The notes under the pieces were generated by a model. The model was given only the letters and a program-made list of their open reading frames with translations, was not told where the DNA came from and searched no databases. The translations under genes were made by a program, and so were the position numbers. DNA of 5,566 nucleotides from the NCBI GenBank assembly GCA_937894185.1, contig CALCSA010000473.1, forward strand, positions 1 to 5,566, written 5' to 3'. Shown here piece after piece: positions 5,371-5,566 of the stretch. Every line of letters begins with the position of its first letter. Position 1 is the first letter of the stretch. Source of the DNA: an uncultured Clostridia bacterium. GTDB taxonomy: Bacteria; Bacillota; Clostridia; Oscillospirales; Ruminococcaceae.

Positions 5371-5566
5371 GTGGAAATTTTAAATGAGATTTCCCAGCAG
5401 CTTCAAAAAGGAAAGGCCAAAATCGTCAAAGAACTGGTAGAGCAAGCTGTGGCAGAGGGGATTCCGGTAAAATCCATCTTGGACGAAGGGCTGCTAAAGG
5501 GGATGGGCATCATTGGAGAAAAATTTAAAAACAACGAGGTATTTGTCCCCGAGGTACTGGTGGCCG
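5371..5566 (+). CDS. Methyltransferase-associated corrinoid (B12-binding) protein, N-terminal part, 3' end outside window
   Basis: Starts at GTG 5371 with AAGGAGGG (5357-5364) 6 bases upstream; 65 complete codons are visible before the right edge. The protein family holds a corrinoid cofactor and shuttles a methyl group between a substrate methyltransferase and a second methyltransferase that passes it on to tetrahydrofolate or another acceptor. The visible part is the N-terminal helical cap domain of MtbC/MttC/MtgC-type proteins. It has the hallmark GLLKGMGIIGEKFKNNEVFVPEVL at about residues 41-64. The cobalamin-binding motif DxHxxG and the Rossmann domain should lie off the window. It is very probably co-transcribed with the regulator. 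Which methylated compound is used (methylamine, betaine, methoxylated aromatic or other) cannot be told from this fragment. Confidence 0.92.
   Translation, partial: MEILNEISQQLQKGKAKIVKELVEQAVAEGIPVKSILDEGLLKGMGIIGEKFKNNEVFVPEVLVA

Overview
This window looks like chromosomal DNA of a low-to-mid GC Firmicute, most likely a Clostridia-class anaerobe. That is an inference from the gene families (FakA, class B sortase, RACo-type corrinoid activator, PocR/AraC regulator), the strong GGAGG-type ribosome binding sites and the frequent TTG/GTG starts. No rRNA, tRNA, mobile element or CRISPR array is visible.

Left part (1-1862): the 3' end of a fatty acid kinase gene (fakA) on + is followed by a hairpin and an extended -10 promoter. 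This promoter drives a single-gene unit for a sortase-like protein. The protein has all three sortase catalytic residues but carries a lipoprotein signal peptide and a Ser-rich tether instead of the usual signal anchor. A long hairpin at 1821-1859 separates it from the convergent gene and could terminate transcription from both sides.

Right part (1891-5566): a divergent corrinoid/methyltransferase locus. On the - strand, a Cys-rich DUF2284 protein is translationally coupled (TTGA overlap) to a compact ATP-dependent reductive activator of corrinoid proteins (N-terminal [2Fe-2S] domain plus ASKHA/DUF4445 ATPase). On the + strand, a PocR-domain AraC-family regulator is followed 17 bases later by a methyltransferase-associated corrinoid (B12-binding) protein, which runs off the window. 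The 176-base divergent spacer carries candidate promoters in both directions and a perfect CGCTTG-N8-CAAGCG inverted repeat.

Proposed working model (inference): the PocR domain senses a methylated substrate or a downstream metabolite and activates the cluster. The corrinoid protein carries the methyl group from a substrate-specific methyltransferase, probably encoded just beyond the right edge. When Co(I) is accidentally oxidised to Co(II), the RACo-like ATPase reduces it again. The DUF2284 protein, with two four-cysteine clusters, is a candidate electron donor or accessory factor for that step. The methyl-group source cannot be read from this window.
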